The position numbers were made by a program, and so were the translations under genes. From NCBI GenBank assembly GCA_023974075.1, contig CM043790.1, positions 2,784,523 to 2,848,522 on the forward strand: 64,000 nucleotides of DNA, given 5' to 3'. How positions within the stretch are numbered: the stretch's first letter is position 1; every line of letters starts with the position of its first letter. This DNA comes from Chaenocephalus aceratus (Eukaryota; Chordata; Actinopteri; Perciformes; Channichthyidae). Of this stretch, positions 1 to 9,822 are shown in pieces. The notes below the pieces were generated by a model. It ran no database searches, was not told where the DNA came from, and worked only from the letters and a program-made list of their open reading frames with translations.

Positions 1-1188
1 TTTTAAAAAAGGTATAAACAACAACATGTATAGCCTTGATGTCCTGAAATAGCTGAATAATGTAATAGTTGAATGGTTCCTGCAGCTGAAATTAGGCTGA
101 AGGAGTTCAATACAGATATTAAATGTAAGTAGTAGTGATTGAATGTTTACAAAACACCTGTGTGTGTAAACCCAGAGATCAAAGGGTTCCATGGTGTCTG
201 CTATGATGATGTCACTCACGTGTGTGTGGCTCCAATCTGCGCAAGAGAAACACCATGACAACCAACTGCAGCACTGAGTCCCATAAGAATGCATTGAGGA
301 TTTGATCTGACCATTTTGCCACCTGTTAAAAAACGATGGCTCTTATCAAAAAAATGAGCAGACCGTGAGCATCAGGGAACCCCAAAGAACTGAAATATGT
401 ATTTTTTTTGGGTTGTGTGTGTACAATGTGGAGATGGGAGCAGTTTGTCTAAAGTGTACTTCTCCCTGCTCTGAAGAAAGATCCGGAACAATTTAACAGG
501 GGAATCAATTGGGAGCTAGCTGGACTTTTTGTCACTTCATACCCTGAAGAGGCATTGTGTCTAATATGTTTTCTTATTTTCCAAGCTAGGAGAGGTTTTC
601 CTACGTTTTCCATGAACAAATATGTCTGAGGAGTGTAGGGTTTGGGAATTATGGCAAGTTTAAAACATTTTTGGGGGAGAATTTCAGGCACCGCTGCACT
701 CTGTTTTGAGATCAAAGCACTCTAAGAGTTAACGAGCTGCTCCATCCACTCCAATGTTAAGATCTGGAAAAGGCCTCTCTACTAAGCTCCAAACTAATTC
801 CAATATCTCAAAAAGTTGAAAAGATATCAAAATTATTTTATACAAGTTTTATAGCTGAAGGTATTGTGATCATTTGAAGTTGGAATGAAGTGTCTGTGCT
901 GAAATATGTGGAAGGAGATGCATTTGGCGCGAAGTGTAGGAAAAGTGGATTTGAAGGCATCTCCCATTGACTTCAATGTTAAAAAAAAGAGTTTAAAAAG
1001 CTGAATATTTCAAAAAGTATAAAATATTTTGAAAAAGTTGAATGTTTCCCATCGATTCCTGAACAGGCTGAATAGTTTAATATTTGAATGGTTTCTGTAG
1101 CTGAAACTAAGCTGAAGTTATGGAGAGCCAAAGTATTGGCTGAAATAATACATAATAAGAGGAAGAATAAAAGTTTTGAAGTTACTAT
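1..1188. repeat. Unclassified A/T-rich dispersed repeat, no gene
   Basis: The stretch contains phrases repeated at a distance: 41-105 and 1057-1119 are diverged direct copies sharing the order 'aatggtt(c/t)ctg(c/t)agctgaa'. Phrases such as 'atctcaaaaagttgaa' and 'cccattgacttcaatgtt' recur in non-coding fish repeats. The 88-residue frame at 449-715 on the minus strand has no recognisable domain. I read this as an old non-coding repeat; the family is not identified. Confidence 0.4.
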
Positions 1189-1456
1189 AGTGGAATGCTG
1201 TAAACAGCATTCGCACTAATAATAATAAGAGGAAGAATAAAGTTTTTTTGAAGCACTATAGTGGATGCTGTATACCGCATTCGCACTAATAAAGTTTTTT
1301 TGAAGCACTATAGTGGAATGCTGTAAACAGCATTCGCACTAATAAGAGGAAGAATAAAGTTTTTTTGAAGCACTATAGTGGAATGCTGTCAACAGCATTC
1401 GCACTTAATCAAGTTTTTTGAAGCCCTATAGGAATGCTGTATACAGCATTCACACA
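1189..1456. repeat. Tandem repeat with hairpin core, about five units
   Basis: Five units of about 55-80 bp each contain the near-palindrome GAATGCTGTAAACAGCATTC, preceded by 'gcactatagtg' and followed by 'gcacta(ata)'. Linkers of the type 'agaggaagaataaag' separate them. Each core can fold into a stem of about 9 bp. The last unit is degenerate and ends in 'gcattcacac'. Confidence 0.7.
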
Positions 1457-1461
1457 ATGAA

Positions 1462-1561
1462 GTGGTCTATTGTCTATTATTACAAACTTCTGAAATCCTC
1501 CTCCTGCTGCCTTGATATTATTCCAACAGGATTTTCAAAGATGTTTTGCCTTGCATGGCCT
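1462..1561 (+). mobile_element. L2 LINE fragment (RT upstream region)
   Basis: The segment around 'cctcctgctgccttgatatt' and 'gttttgccttgcatggcc' matches 30270-30340 of the long L2 copy in this window, same strand. It lacks the small deletion that the long copy shows after 'ccaacag'. It is cut on the right by the hAT-like element that starts at 1562. Confidence 0.7.
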
Positions 1562-2916
1562 TAGGGTTTCCCACACATAGACTATACTTGGCGGGCCGCC
1601 CAGGTATATTAACGGGCCCCGCCAAGTATATTTCGCATTTAGTTTTTTTATTTTTTAATAATAATTTTTTTATAATTTTTTTTTAATAATTTTTTTTTTT
1701 TATTCGTCGTGATCACGACGCCATCTGCGATCGATTAACTTGTGGACAATGATCCCACTGATCTCGCCTCCTTCTGGCCTGTTAAGTGGCCTGCCTCACA
1801 CAGGGGGACTGGCTGTCCCCAATGATGTGGCCTGCCGACATGGCACTGTCATACAGATCATAAATCAAGCCCTTGATTGGTGTCTGTGTGTCACTTCAAG
1901 CTCGGGATAAGCCTCAGCTCAGGTGAGGTAAAGGACTCTCTGAGTGTTAGATAGTTAACTTAGTCTAAGTTCTCAGTGGGTCTCAAACGGTGTGGTCACC
2001 ATTTATGTAAACACATATTTCCATTTGAGAGGGTGGTAGTGATTGGTCTAATGGATAGTGAGGTGGGCTGAAGATATGAAGGCTGTGAGTTCAGGAACAC
2101 CACCACTAGTGTGCCCTTGAGTAAGGCACTTAGCCCTTAGTTACTCCAGGGAGAATGTCCCTGTAATCAGTCATTATAAGTCACTTTGGATAAAAGCGTC
2201 AGCTAAATGAAATGTAATGTGATTAGTTAAAATATGCATGAATAAATAAATAAAAAGTTAACTGGGTGAAAAAAGGTAAGATACACTTTTAAAACTTGTT
2301 GAGAGAGAACTAGTCTTTTGCCGCTGCCTCAAAGAGGAGCAGGGGGAGAGGAGAGGCTGATTCAGGAGCACAGACACCACTCACAACTATAAATGAACCA
2401 AAAATAAAATTAATAAACAAGTTTCAGTGTTTTTTTCATATTGGAAATGGTATGTTATTGGTTGGCCATATAATTTTATGATTATTGAAAGGTATACAGT
2501 TCTGTTTAATATAGGTGTTTCCATAGATCTAGTCTCTTTATTTTCCCCTCAAAATGCACCAGATTGATGCATTTAACTCCAAAATAAAATCTTACCGGGG
2601 GGCATGCCCCTGGACCCCCTAGAGGATTGAGGTCGACCCCCACTAAAAATCACATGGATTAGGTTCCTAAATACATGTATAAATACATTATTTTTTTTAA
2701 ATAGTAACCCATTTCCATATGTTCATGTGTGGGTAGTAGATTTTAAAACAATAGGGCTATTCATTATGGGCCATGCCTGTACCTGTTCGCTCTGCCATCG
2801 CGGTGAAGGGTCTGCTAACAAGCGACCAACAGAAAGGTTAATTGTTGTTGCACGTCACCTCACCACCCCCCCAAGTATATTTCAGATATGTGGGAAACAG
2901 ATCTGTGGGAAACACT
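1562..2916. mobile_element. hAT-like element, degenerate, with nested SINE
   Basis: The left end TAGGGTTTCCCACACATAG and the right end ATCTGTGGGAAACACTG are inverted copies of a CAGTGTTTCCCAC-type terminus, and 'actatacttgg' near the left end is mirrored by 'ccaagtatattt' near the right. The left flank is L2 sequence. No matching 8-bp target duplication is visible, so one end may be rearranged. No transposase frame is recognisable. Confidence 0.55.
2030..2226 (+). mobile_element. tRNA-derived SINE (V-SINE-like)
   Basis: A degenerate A-box region ('ggtctaatggatagtgagg') and B-box-like 'gagttcagga' are followed by 'cccttgagtaaggcactta' and by the tail 'ctttggataaaagcgtcagc', ending in 'taaatgaaatgtaatgtg'. 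This order (tRNA-like head, central core, LINE2-like tail) is known from fish V-SINEs. It lies inside the hAT-like element, so it inserted later. Confidence 0.75.
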
Positions 2917-3095
2917 GGCAGTTACTGACCAGCACCAGAGGTGTTCCCATACACACAGGCGTTGGAGCTGTTCTTCATGAAATCCCAGAAGGATTAAGTG
3001 CTCTGACAAACAGTGCCATCTTTGCGTAAAATGATTATACATGAATGAAAAGTCAATAAATAAACATGTTGTTAAAACTTTTTTTTTTTTTTTTT
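2917..3095. other. Short unassigned spacer
   Basis: No recognisable element. It ends in a T-run directly before an L2 fragment. A 100-residue frame crosses from the hAT-like element into this spacer, with no domain support. Confidence 0.4.
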
Positions 3096-3233
3096 AAACA
3101 GTTACTAAATCAGCCTACTATCACCTAAAGAATATATCTAGGATTAAAAGACTAATGTCACAGCAGGATTTGGAAAAACTTGTCCATGCCTTTATCTTCA
3201 GTAGACTCAACTACTGCAATGGTGTCTTCAAGG
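3096..3233 (+). mobile_element. L2 LINE fragment, left of Gypsy LTR
   Basis: The DNA matches 32275-32415 of the long L2 copy and encodes the start of the 3'-terminal ORF2 domain (SQQDLEKLVHAFIFSRL-type). It is interrupted at 3234 by a Gypsy LTR, and L2 sequence resumes at 4644. Confidence 0.8.
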
Positions 3234-4643
3234 TGTCACGATTCTCATGTCATGTCACATTCTATGTCTAGGTTTGGGTGTTTTTTGCTGTTCTCTCTGT
3301 CATGTTTTCCTCTTGGGTTATTGTCTGGTCCTTTTCCCTGTGTTTTTCCTCCTGTCGTTAGTTTCCCTGGTGTGTCTGATTACCCGATTGTGTTCACCTG
3401 TGGCCCGGTGTTTCTCCTCCCTCCTCACCTGTGTCTTGTTGTGTGTATTTCAGTTCTGGGCTTCTCCTAAGTTCTAACCCTATCGTCTATTCCTTGACCT
3501 CTGAGTGAAACGTCACGGGGTTAAGGGATAGTGGATAGGAGAATTCAAAAGGACTTAGGAGAAGAGACTGCGGTACTTTAGAGAATCCGAATGCACTTTC
3601 ACTATCCGACGTGTTTATGATGCGCCAGCGGACGTCATTGTGTGCGTCTGCTGCTGTGGGGAAACTATGGAAACCACAGTTTTTCTATACGCGGACTACA
3701 ACATGGATGTTTAATAGAACGAGGACGACTGTAAACTCATCTAGAGACTCTGCACCGTGCTCTGATGCTGCTGCTTTGCTTTATGAACGTGGACAACAGA
3801 GGAAACATATTCTTCAGGACCAAGTTGGAATTGAAATAAAAAAGGAAAGTGAAACTTATGCTCGTCACCCTCTCCCTCCGGTCACATTAATACAAATGAT
3901 CCCAATACGTATGAGTGTATGAACTAAAAGATCTTAAAATCAATACAGATGTATTATTATAAACGTTAGTCCTTAACATCTATCATGTGTATATCACCAT
4001 TCAAACATCTTTTAAAAGTTGAACAAACCCCACACAGCGTAAGTAAAGACTGAAAGCTGACGGACTTTATTTGAATTCAGTGACAACTAACGTCATATTT
4101 CTCTTTTTTGATTATAATACTGATGAACGTTCAAAACAAAGCACTTTGACACTTACCACATACGTTTTAAAATGCTTAATAAGCACCGTAACTTTCATGA
4201 TATCATTTTCTCGGTCATAATCGGTTGTTTCCGTGAACGCCCGACTGTTGAGTGACGGCAAATGCTGCGGCTGCAAAGCATTGTGGGGCAGCATTTTCGC
4301 TTCTCCTGTCGGTTAGGGAGGTTCCAGTGGTCCTAAGCTAAAGGAGGTTATAAAGGAAGTTTGAAACCTCCTTTCCTATCATTCTCATCATTCTTAGAGA
4401 ATTCGAACGGCACTTATCATGGCTGCCACTGAGGGACTTCCGGGTCATTTCACTCCTTTAGGAAGGTTCTAAGCTAAATGGACTATTCGACTTCAGCCTG
4501 GTTTTCTGTCTGTCTTTGTCGGTTCGTCTGTGTATTGGCTTGTCCTCGGTGAGTGTTCTGTTCTGTCATTGTCATTTTAGCCTTGAAATAAAGAATTCAC
4601 GTTAATCTGCATTTGGGTCCTACCTGCTTCACACATCGTAACA
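3234..4643 (+). mobile_element. Gypsy-type solo LTR (copy A), split by an insertion
   Basis: It starts TGTCACGATTCTCATG and ends CACACATCGTAACA, like the intact 385-bp LTR at 8988-9372. It contains the shared 'ttagccttgaaataaag' polyadenylation-type signal. The flanks are L2: the left end resembles '(ac)agg' and the right starts 'acaga', consistent with a 5-bp duplication near ACAGG. The LTR is interrupted by roughly 1 kb of foreign DNA at 3462-4489. Confidence 0.75.
3462..4489. mobile_element. Unclassified insertion inside LTR copy A
   Basis: Alignment to the LTR at 8988-9372 shows foreign DNA between 'gttctgg' and 'tggttttctg'. The flanks 'ttcagttctgg' and 'ttcagcctgg' look like a target duplication of 8-10 bp. 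Inside, 3467-3566 can fold ('cttctcctaag' against 'cttaggagaag'), and 4310-4370 has a second hairpin-prone block. The 103-residue frame at 3611-3922 has no recognisable domain. Confidence 0.5.
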
Positions 4644-5241
4644 ACAGATCTCACTAAAAAATCTATTAGAAAGCTGCAGCTGATTCAGAACGCCGCTGCT
4701 CGAGTCCTCACTAACACTAAGAAAGTGGATCACATCACTCCAGTTCTGAAGTCTTTACAACTGGCTTCCTGTGTGTCAAAGAATAGATTTCAAAATACTG
4801 CTGCCTGGTTTATAAAGCACTGAATGGTTTAGGCCCAAAATACATTACTGACCTCCTGCTAAACTATGAACCATCCAGATCTCTCAGGTCTTCAGGGACT
4901 GGTCAGCTTTCTGTCCCAGAGTCAGAACTAAACATGGTAAAGCAGCGTTCAGTTATTATGCTCCAAATATCTGGAACAAACTCCCAGAAACTTGCAAGTC
5001 CGCTGCAACTCTTACTACTTTTAAATCCAGGCTGAAGACTTTTCTTTTTGTCGCTGCTTTTAATTGAACTATTCATATCTTAAACTGCACTGTAACTTTT
5101 ATCCATGTATTTTTTCTTTTAATGTTTATTTTATTAGCTTTTCTTTTTTAATGCTTAATGTCTTTCATTTTTTGTAAAGCACTTTGAATTGCCTTGTGTT
5201 GAAAAGTGCTATATAAATAAACTTGCCTTGCCTTGCCTTAT
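4644..5241 (+). mobile_element. L2 LINE 3' end with CCTTG tail
   Basis: It continues the L2 copy cut by the LTR, covering the 3' end of ORF2 and the 3'UTR with 'gaaaagtgctatataaata' followed by a short (CCTTG)n tail. Several indels break the reading frame, as in 'ctttacaactggcttcc' compared with the copy at 32520. Confidence 0.85.
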
Positions 5242-5815
5242 TGGCGCACTCTAGTGGCACAAAAAGCAACTGCATCAGACTGCAGCTGATTTGTTGCCAA
5301 ATCCAAAACTGTGAGATTGCTCAGTTAACTTTTTTCTTACAATTATACAATGTAGCTTTTCTTAAAAATAAAGGGTACTTATTTTCTTAATCAATAAACA
5401 CACGCTTGCTCAATGCATTACACTCTACTTTGGTTTGCTATGACTAGTATAAGAGGCTAATGTTCTAATGATTATATTAGCTACCTTTAGATATATACAA
5501 CTGTAGACAAAATTAAGAGACCTCTCCGAAATCATCAGTTTATCTGGTCACTATTAATAAATATGCATTTCAGTAACATTTAAAGTTTTGCTTTATGCTC
5601 AACACATAATTTCTCCCAAATCCCCTAGGGAATATTGTCATTTAGATCATTCTTTTGCAGAAAATGCAATGGTTTCAGATCTCAAAAGAAGTTCATAATA
5701 ATTTCTAAACACCACAATACTAACGGTTTACCTTAATTAGAGGTGAGAAATCAATATTTGGTTGAATAATCACATCAGAAGGGGCATAACGCGAAACCCA
5801 CAGGTCCCCACCAAG
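5242..5815. other. Spacer, nothing recognisable
   Basis: AT-rich DNA between an L2 tail and an L2 ORF1 fragment. I see no gene, RNA gene or clear repeat. The matching spacer is absent from the related arrangement at 9373-9830. Confidence 0.4.
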
Positions 5816-5930
5816 CCGTTCACATATCTAACAGATATTCCCCACTCAGCGAGACACCCGCTGAGAAGCCAACTCTGGTTATTGGTAGCTCTATTATGAG
5901 ACACGTGAATTTAGAGACCGAAGCCTCCAC
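5816..5930 (+). pseudogene. LINE ORF1 esterase fragment (copy 1)
   Basis: The DNA nearly repeats 9823-9936 ('ccgctgagaagccaactctg', 'ggtagctctattatgagac'). In frame it encodes the block-I region of an SGNH/GDSL esterase ([15 protein letters not shown]) known from ORF1 of fish L2/CR1-like LINEs. Indels break the frame. It abuts the Gypsy body at about 5931. Confidence 0.7.
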
Positions 5931-5938
5931 AGACCATT

Positions 5939-6235
5939 ATGGACCCAGCAGACTCAGCCCATTTGATGCTACAGGCGGAATGTCTTGGATACTCTCTGGA
6001 ATACATTTTTTATACATGGAAAGGCGCCTCATCTAGACGGGGGGTAGAGGCTGCGTTGAAGGAGGAACGTCAGGAGGTTGCTCGCAAGCCCTGGCTCTGG
6101 AGCTTGTTGCCCGAGTGGCTTAGGGTTTTCTCACGTAGCCCTGAGTGCCAGTCTTCATGTTCTGACCCTTTCTTGGGGTCTTGTCTGGCGTTTGGAGGTC
6201 CACAACGCCTCCAAAAGACTCCTAAGAGACGCTAG
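5939..6235 (+). CDS. Gag-like N-terminal ORF of Gypsy copy B (remnant)
   Basis: A 98-residue frame starts [12 protein letters not shown]. It is rich in Trp, Arg and Glu and ends in [16 protein letters not shown]. Copy C contains the related block LAFGGPRSLQTAPKRR (near 27090-27140) just before the same Ala-Pro-Met-Val repeats, so the two belong to one family. The position just after a presumed LTR and primer site, and the MDPAD-type start, fit a gag-like protein. No zinc knuckle or capsid motif can be seen. The frame closes before the repeats; the downstream repeats are open in another frame (6284-7078), so this copy is probably decayed. Confidence 0.4.
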   Translation: MDPADSAHLMLQAECLGYSLEYIFYTWKGASSRRGVEAALKEERQEVARKPWLWSLLPEWLRVFSRSPECQSSCSDPFLGSCLAFGGPQRLQKTPKRR

Positions 6236-6283
6236 GCCAGGGTTCCAGCCCCAGTTTCGGCTCCAGAACCGGCCTACAAGGCC

Positions 6284-6890
6284 ATGGATCCATGCACCAG
6301 TACCGGTCCACGCAGCCATGCTTCCATTCTCCATTACCTGGCTTACACAGCCAGGGTCCAGGCTTCTGCTCCGCGCCCAGCAGCAATGGTTCCGACTCCA
6401 GAACCGGTCCCCACAGCCATGGTTCCGGCTCCAGAACCGGCCCATGCAGCCATGGTCCCTGCTACAGAACCGGCCCACACAGCCATGGTCCCAGCCCCAG
6501 TCATGGCCCCAGCAGCCATGGTTCTGGCTTCAGTATCGGCCCCAGTAGCCATGGTCCCAACTCCAGTTTCGGCTCCAGGACTGGCTCTCCGGCCGACGCC
6601 AGCTCCCCGTGTCCTGTCGGCATACCGGCCGACTCCAGCACCTCGTCTCCTGTTGGCTCTCCAGCCGACGCCAGCTCCCCGAGTCCTGTCGGCGTACCGG
6701 CCAACGCCAGCTCCCCGAGGCCTGTCGGCGTACCGGCCGACTCCAGCACCTCGTCCTGCTGGCTCCCCAGCCGACGCCAGCTCTCCGAGTCTTGTCGGCG
6801 TACCGGCCGACTCCAGCACCTCGTCTCCTGCTGGCTCTCCAGCCGACGCCAGCTCCCCGTGTCCTGTTGGCGTACCGACCGACACAAGTT
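6284..6890 (+). repeat. Codon-phased tandem repeats, AAMVP and 36-bp units
   Basis: At 6370-6570 units of 24-36 bp encode variants of PAPEPAHAAMV. From about 6589 to 6880 units of 36 bp ('ccggccgacgccagctcccc' plus 16 bp) follow, about eight copies. Because unit lengths are multiples of three, several frames stay open, so the long ORFs here are not independent evidence for genes. Confidence 0.75.
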
Positions 6891-6892
6891 CC

Positions 6893-8255
6893 TTCTCAAG
6901 ACCCTTCTCAAGACCCATGTCAAGTCCCCTCTCGACTCCGCTCTCAAGTCCCCTCTCAAGTCTCCTCTCCAGTTCCCTCTCGAGTCTCCTCTCAAGGCAA
7001 GGCAAGTTTATTTATATAGCACTTTTCAACGCAAGGCAATTCAAAGTGCTTTACAAAAAAAAAAATGAAAGACATTAAGCATTAAAAAAGAAAAGCTAAT
7101 AAAATAAACATTAAGGAAAAATACATGGATAAAAGTTACAGTGCAGTCTAAAATATGAATAGTTCAATTAAACATTACAAGAAAAAGTACATGGATAAAA
7201 GTTACAGTGCAGTTTAAGATATGAATAGTTCAATTAAAAGCAGCGACAAAAAGAAAAGTCTTCAGCCTGGATTTAAAAGTAGTCAGAGTTGCAGCAGACC
7301 TGCAGGTTTCTGGGAGTTTGTTCCAGATATTTGGAGCATAATAACTGAACGCTGCTTTACCATGTTTAGTTCTGACTCTGGGGACAGAAAGCTGACCAGT
7401 CCCTGAAGACCTGAGAGATCTGGATGGTTCATAGTTTAGCAGGAGGTCAGTAATGTATTTTGGGCCTCAAGCTACCTCTCGAGTCACCCCTCAAGTCACC
7501 CCTCGAGTCACCCCTCGAGTCCCCTCTCGAGCTCTCAAGTCCCTCTCAAGTTCCTACCCAAGTCCCCTCTCAAGTTTCCTCTCAGGTCCCCTTTCGAGTC
7601 TCTTCTCGAGTCTCCTCTCAAGTCTCCTCTCGAGTTCCCTCTCAGGTCTCTTCTCGAGTCCCCTCTCAAATCCCCTCACGAGTCCCCTCTCGAGTCCCCT
7701 CTCAATACACTTCTCAAGTCCCCTCTCAAGACACTTCTCAGGTCTCATCTAGAGTCTCTTCTCAAGTCCCCTTACAGGTCCTCTCTCGAGTCCCCTCTCA
7801 AGTCTCCTCTTGAGTTCCCTCTCAGGTCCCCTCTCGAGTCTCCTCTCGAGTTCCCTCTCAAGCCCTCTCTCGAGTCCCCTCTCGAGTTCCCTCTCAAGTC
7901 TCCTCTCGAGTTCCCTCTCAGGTCCCCTCTCGAGTCTCTTCTCGAGTCCCCTCTCAAGTCTCTTTTCGAGTCTCTTCTCGAGTCCCCTCTCGAGTTCCCT
8001 CTCAAGTCTCCTCTCGGGTTCCCTCTCGGGTCCCCTCTCGAGTCCCCTCTCGAGTCCCCTCTCGAGTCCCCTCTCGAATTCCCTCTCAAGTCACTGCTCG
8101 AGTTCCCTCTCAAGTCTCCTCTCAAGTCTCCTCTCGAGTCTCCGTTCAAGTTCCCTCTCGAGATCCCGCTCAAGTCACCTCTCGAGATCCCTCTCAAGTC
8201 ACCTCTCAAGTCAACTGTCAAATTTCCTCTCGAGTTCCCTCTCGAGCCCTCTCTC
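6893..8255 (+). repeat. 12-bp minisatellite (CTCTCGAGTCCC)n inside Gypsy body
   Basis: Dozens of degenerate copies of a 12-bp unit run over 6893-6993 and 7468-8255, separated by an L2 tail. The unit encodes SPLS-, RVPS- or ESPL-type repeats depending on frame. A shorter version of the same block is in copy C at 27740-28225. Many units contain the palindrome CTCGAG. Confidence 0.85.
6994..7467 (-). mobile_element. L2 LINE 3' end, 5'-truncated, in the 12-bp repeat
   Basis: It starts at the left with 'aaggcaaggcaagtttattt' (reverse of the CCTTG tail) and ends at 'tattttgggcc', within the ORF2 3' domain. Minisatellite flanks both sides. It holds a local duplication of about 65 bp (7129-7170 and 7195-7236) around 'aaaagttacagtgcagt'. 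Confidence 0.85.
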
Positions 8256-8269
8256 GAGTCCCAACTCCA

Positions 8270-8580
8270 TGTCCTGAGCCGTTGGAGGTCGCGCAGACTG
8301 CTCTTCTGCTGGGGGTCCTGCCAACCCTGTGTCCTGTGCCGTTGGAGGCCCCGCCGACTACTCTTCTGCCGGGGGTACTGCCAACCCTGTGTCCTTTGCC
8401 GTTGGAGGCCCCGCTGACTACTCTTCTGCCGGGGGTCCTGTCAGCCCTATGTCCTGTGCCGTTGGAGGTCCCGCCGACTACTCTTCTGCTGGGGGTCCTG
8501 CCAACCCTATGTCCTGTGCCGTTGGAGGTTCCGCCGACTGCTCTCCTGCCGGGGGTCCTGCCGGCCCTGTGTCCTCTTCC
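8270..8580 (+). repeat. 60-bp codon-phased tandem repeat
   Basis: Five units of exactly 60 bp run from 'gccgttggaggtc' to 'cctatgtcctgt'. They encode about MSCAVGGPADYSSAGG plus PANP, 20 residues each. The same unit is repeated eight to nine times at 33080-33600 in copy C. Substitutions between units are more common than indels, so the frame has been kept. Confidence 0.85.
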
Positions 8581-8974
8581 GTGGGGAATCTTCCCGACAC
8601 CTGTCCCACCAGCTCCGGATCCTGTCCGGTCGACACCGGCTCCTGCCCGGTCTCCGGAGCTGTCCGGTCTTCGCCCTCGAGCCGGTCCCCTGAGTTCGCC
8701 CGCTGTGGTCTTCGCCCCCTCTCGAACTCTGCCTTGTCCCCGGGCCATCCGCCCGAGACCCCCTCCTCGAACTCTGCCTGCCCCCGGGCGTCGCCCGAGA
8801 AACCCCTTTTTGAAACTATACCTTGCCCCCGGGCCGTGGCCCGAGACCCCTCTTTGAACTCTGCCTTACCCTGGGCTGTCAGCAAGGCCCGTCTCCGGAC
8901 CCCCTCCACCCACCCTGCTGGACGTTTGTTGGATTTTTGTTTGGGGTTTTAGGGACGTCTAGAATCCGTCCCTT
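8581..8974 (+). other. Pro-rich coding-like tail before the polypurine tract
   Basis: GC-rich DNA with three loose repeats around 'cctctcgaactctgcctt' and 'cccccgggcc'. It ends in 'ggttttagggacgtctagaa', a phrase that precedes the polypurine tract in fish Gypsy elements. The stretch 33700-33950 of copy C corresponds to it. Confidence 0.5.
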
Positions 8975-8984
8975 GAGGAGGGGG
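8975..8984 (+). other. Polypurine tract of Gypsy copy B
   Basis: The purine run GAGGAGGGGG lies three bases before the LTR start TGTCACG. In LTR retrotransposons this position primes plus-strand DNA synthesis. Confidence 0.75.
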
Positions 8985-8987
8985 TTC

Positions 8988-9372
8988 TGTCACGATTCTC
9001 ATGTCATGTCACATTTCTATGTCTAGGTTTGGGTGTTTTTGCTGTCTCTCTGTCATGTTTTCCTCCTGGGTTATTGTCTGGTCCCTTTCCCTGTGTTTTT
9101 CCCCTGTCGTTTAGTTTCCCTGGTGGTCTGATTACCGATTGTGTTCACCTGTGGCCCCTGTGTTTTCTCCTCCCTCCTCACCTGTGTCTTGTTTGTGTGA
9201 TTAGTCTTGTGTGTATTTAAGTTCTGGTTTTTCTGTCTGTCTTTGTCGGTTCGTCTTGTGTATTGGCTTGTCCTCGGTGAGTGTCTGTTCTGTCATTGTC
9301 ATTTTAGCCTTGAAATAAAGGAATTTCCCGTTAATCTGCATTTGGGTCCTACCTGCTTCACACATCGTAACA
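8988..9372 (+). mobile_element. Gypsy-type 3' LTR (copy B), 385 bp
   Basis: It starts TGTCACGATTC and ends CACACATCGTAACA, with TG...CA termini. It is pyrimidine-rich in the first half and carries 'ttagccttgaaataaagg' near 9304 as a likely polyadenylation signal region. L2 sequence starting 'acaggtctcac' follows directly, the same junction as after LTR copy A. Confidence 0.85.
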
Positions 9373-9822
9373 ACAGGTCTCACTAAAAAATCTATTAGAA
9401 AGCTGCAGCTGATTCAGAACGCCGCTGCTCGAGTCCTCACTAACACTAAGAAAGTGGATCACATCACTCCAGTTCTGAAGTCTTTACACTGGCTTCCTGT
9501 GTGTCAAGAATAGATTTCAAAAATATTGCTGCTGGTTTATAAAAGCACTGAATGGTTTAGGCCCAACATACATTACTGACCACCTGCTAAACTATGAACC
9601 ATCCCAGATCTCTCAGGTCTTCAGGGACTGGTCAGCTTTCTGTCCCCAGAGTCAGAACTAAACATGGAGAAGCAGCGTTCAGTTATTATGCTCCAAATAT
9701 CTGGAACAAACTCCCAGAAACCTGCAAGTCCGCTGCAACTCTTACTACTTTTAAATCCAGGCTGAAGACTTTTCTTTTTGTCGCTGCTTTTAATTGAACT
9801 ATTCACATCTTAAAACTGCACT
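9373..9822 (+). mobile_element. L2 LINE 3' domain, right of LTR copy B
   Basis: It covers the ORF2 C-terminal domain (ending KSRLKTFLFVAAFN) and stops inside 'aaaactgcactg', before the 3'UTR and tail. An ORF1 esterase fragment follows without a spacer. Confidence 0.85.

Larger units (their letters stand above)
5931..8987 (+). mobile_element. Internal region of a Gypsy-type element (copy B), no pol
   Basis: The region runs from a gag-like start codon to a purine tract next to the 3' LTR. In order it has a short gag-like frame, AAMVP-type repeats, a 36-bp repeat block, a 12-bp CTCTCGAGTCCC repeat block split by an L2 tail, a 60-bp repeat block, a Pro-rich stretch and the polypurine tract. Copy C shows the same order of blocks. 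No protease, reverse transcriptase, RNase H or integrase motif is present. The 5' LTR of this copy is missing; an L2 ORF1 fragment sits at the left edge. Confidence 0.7.

Noticed and set aside
2900..3029. HEIPEGL motif resembling ZIP metal transporters
   Set aside because: One short match in a frame without membrane segments, next to a hAT end; taken as chance.
6284..8277. Several ORFs of 100-260 residues on both strands
   Set aside because: They overlap in many frames because repeat units are multiples of three. Only the frame continuing the gag-like head could be real.
8218..8909. Minus-strand ORFs with TGHRVGRTPGRRVVGG-type repeats
   Set aside because: Antisense of the 60-bp Gypsy repeat; nothing supports a gene on that strand.
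3234..9372. LTRs A and B as the two LTRs of one Gypsy element
   Set aside because: Both are followed by the same L2 sequence, and L2 sequence plus spacer lies between A and the body, so they do not bracket a single insertion.
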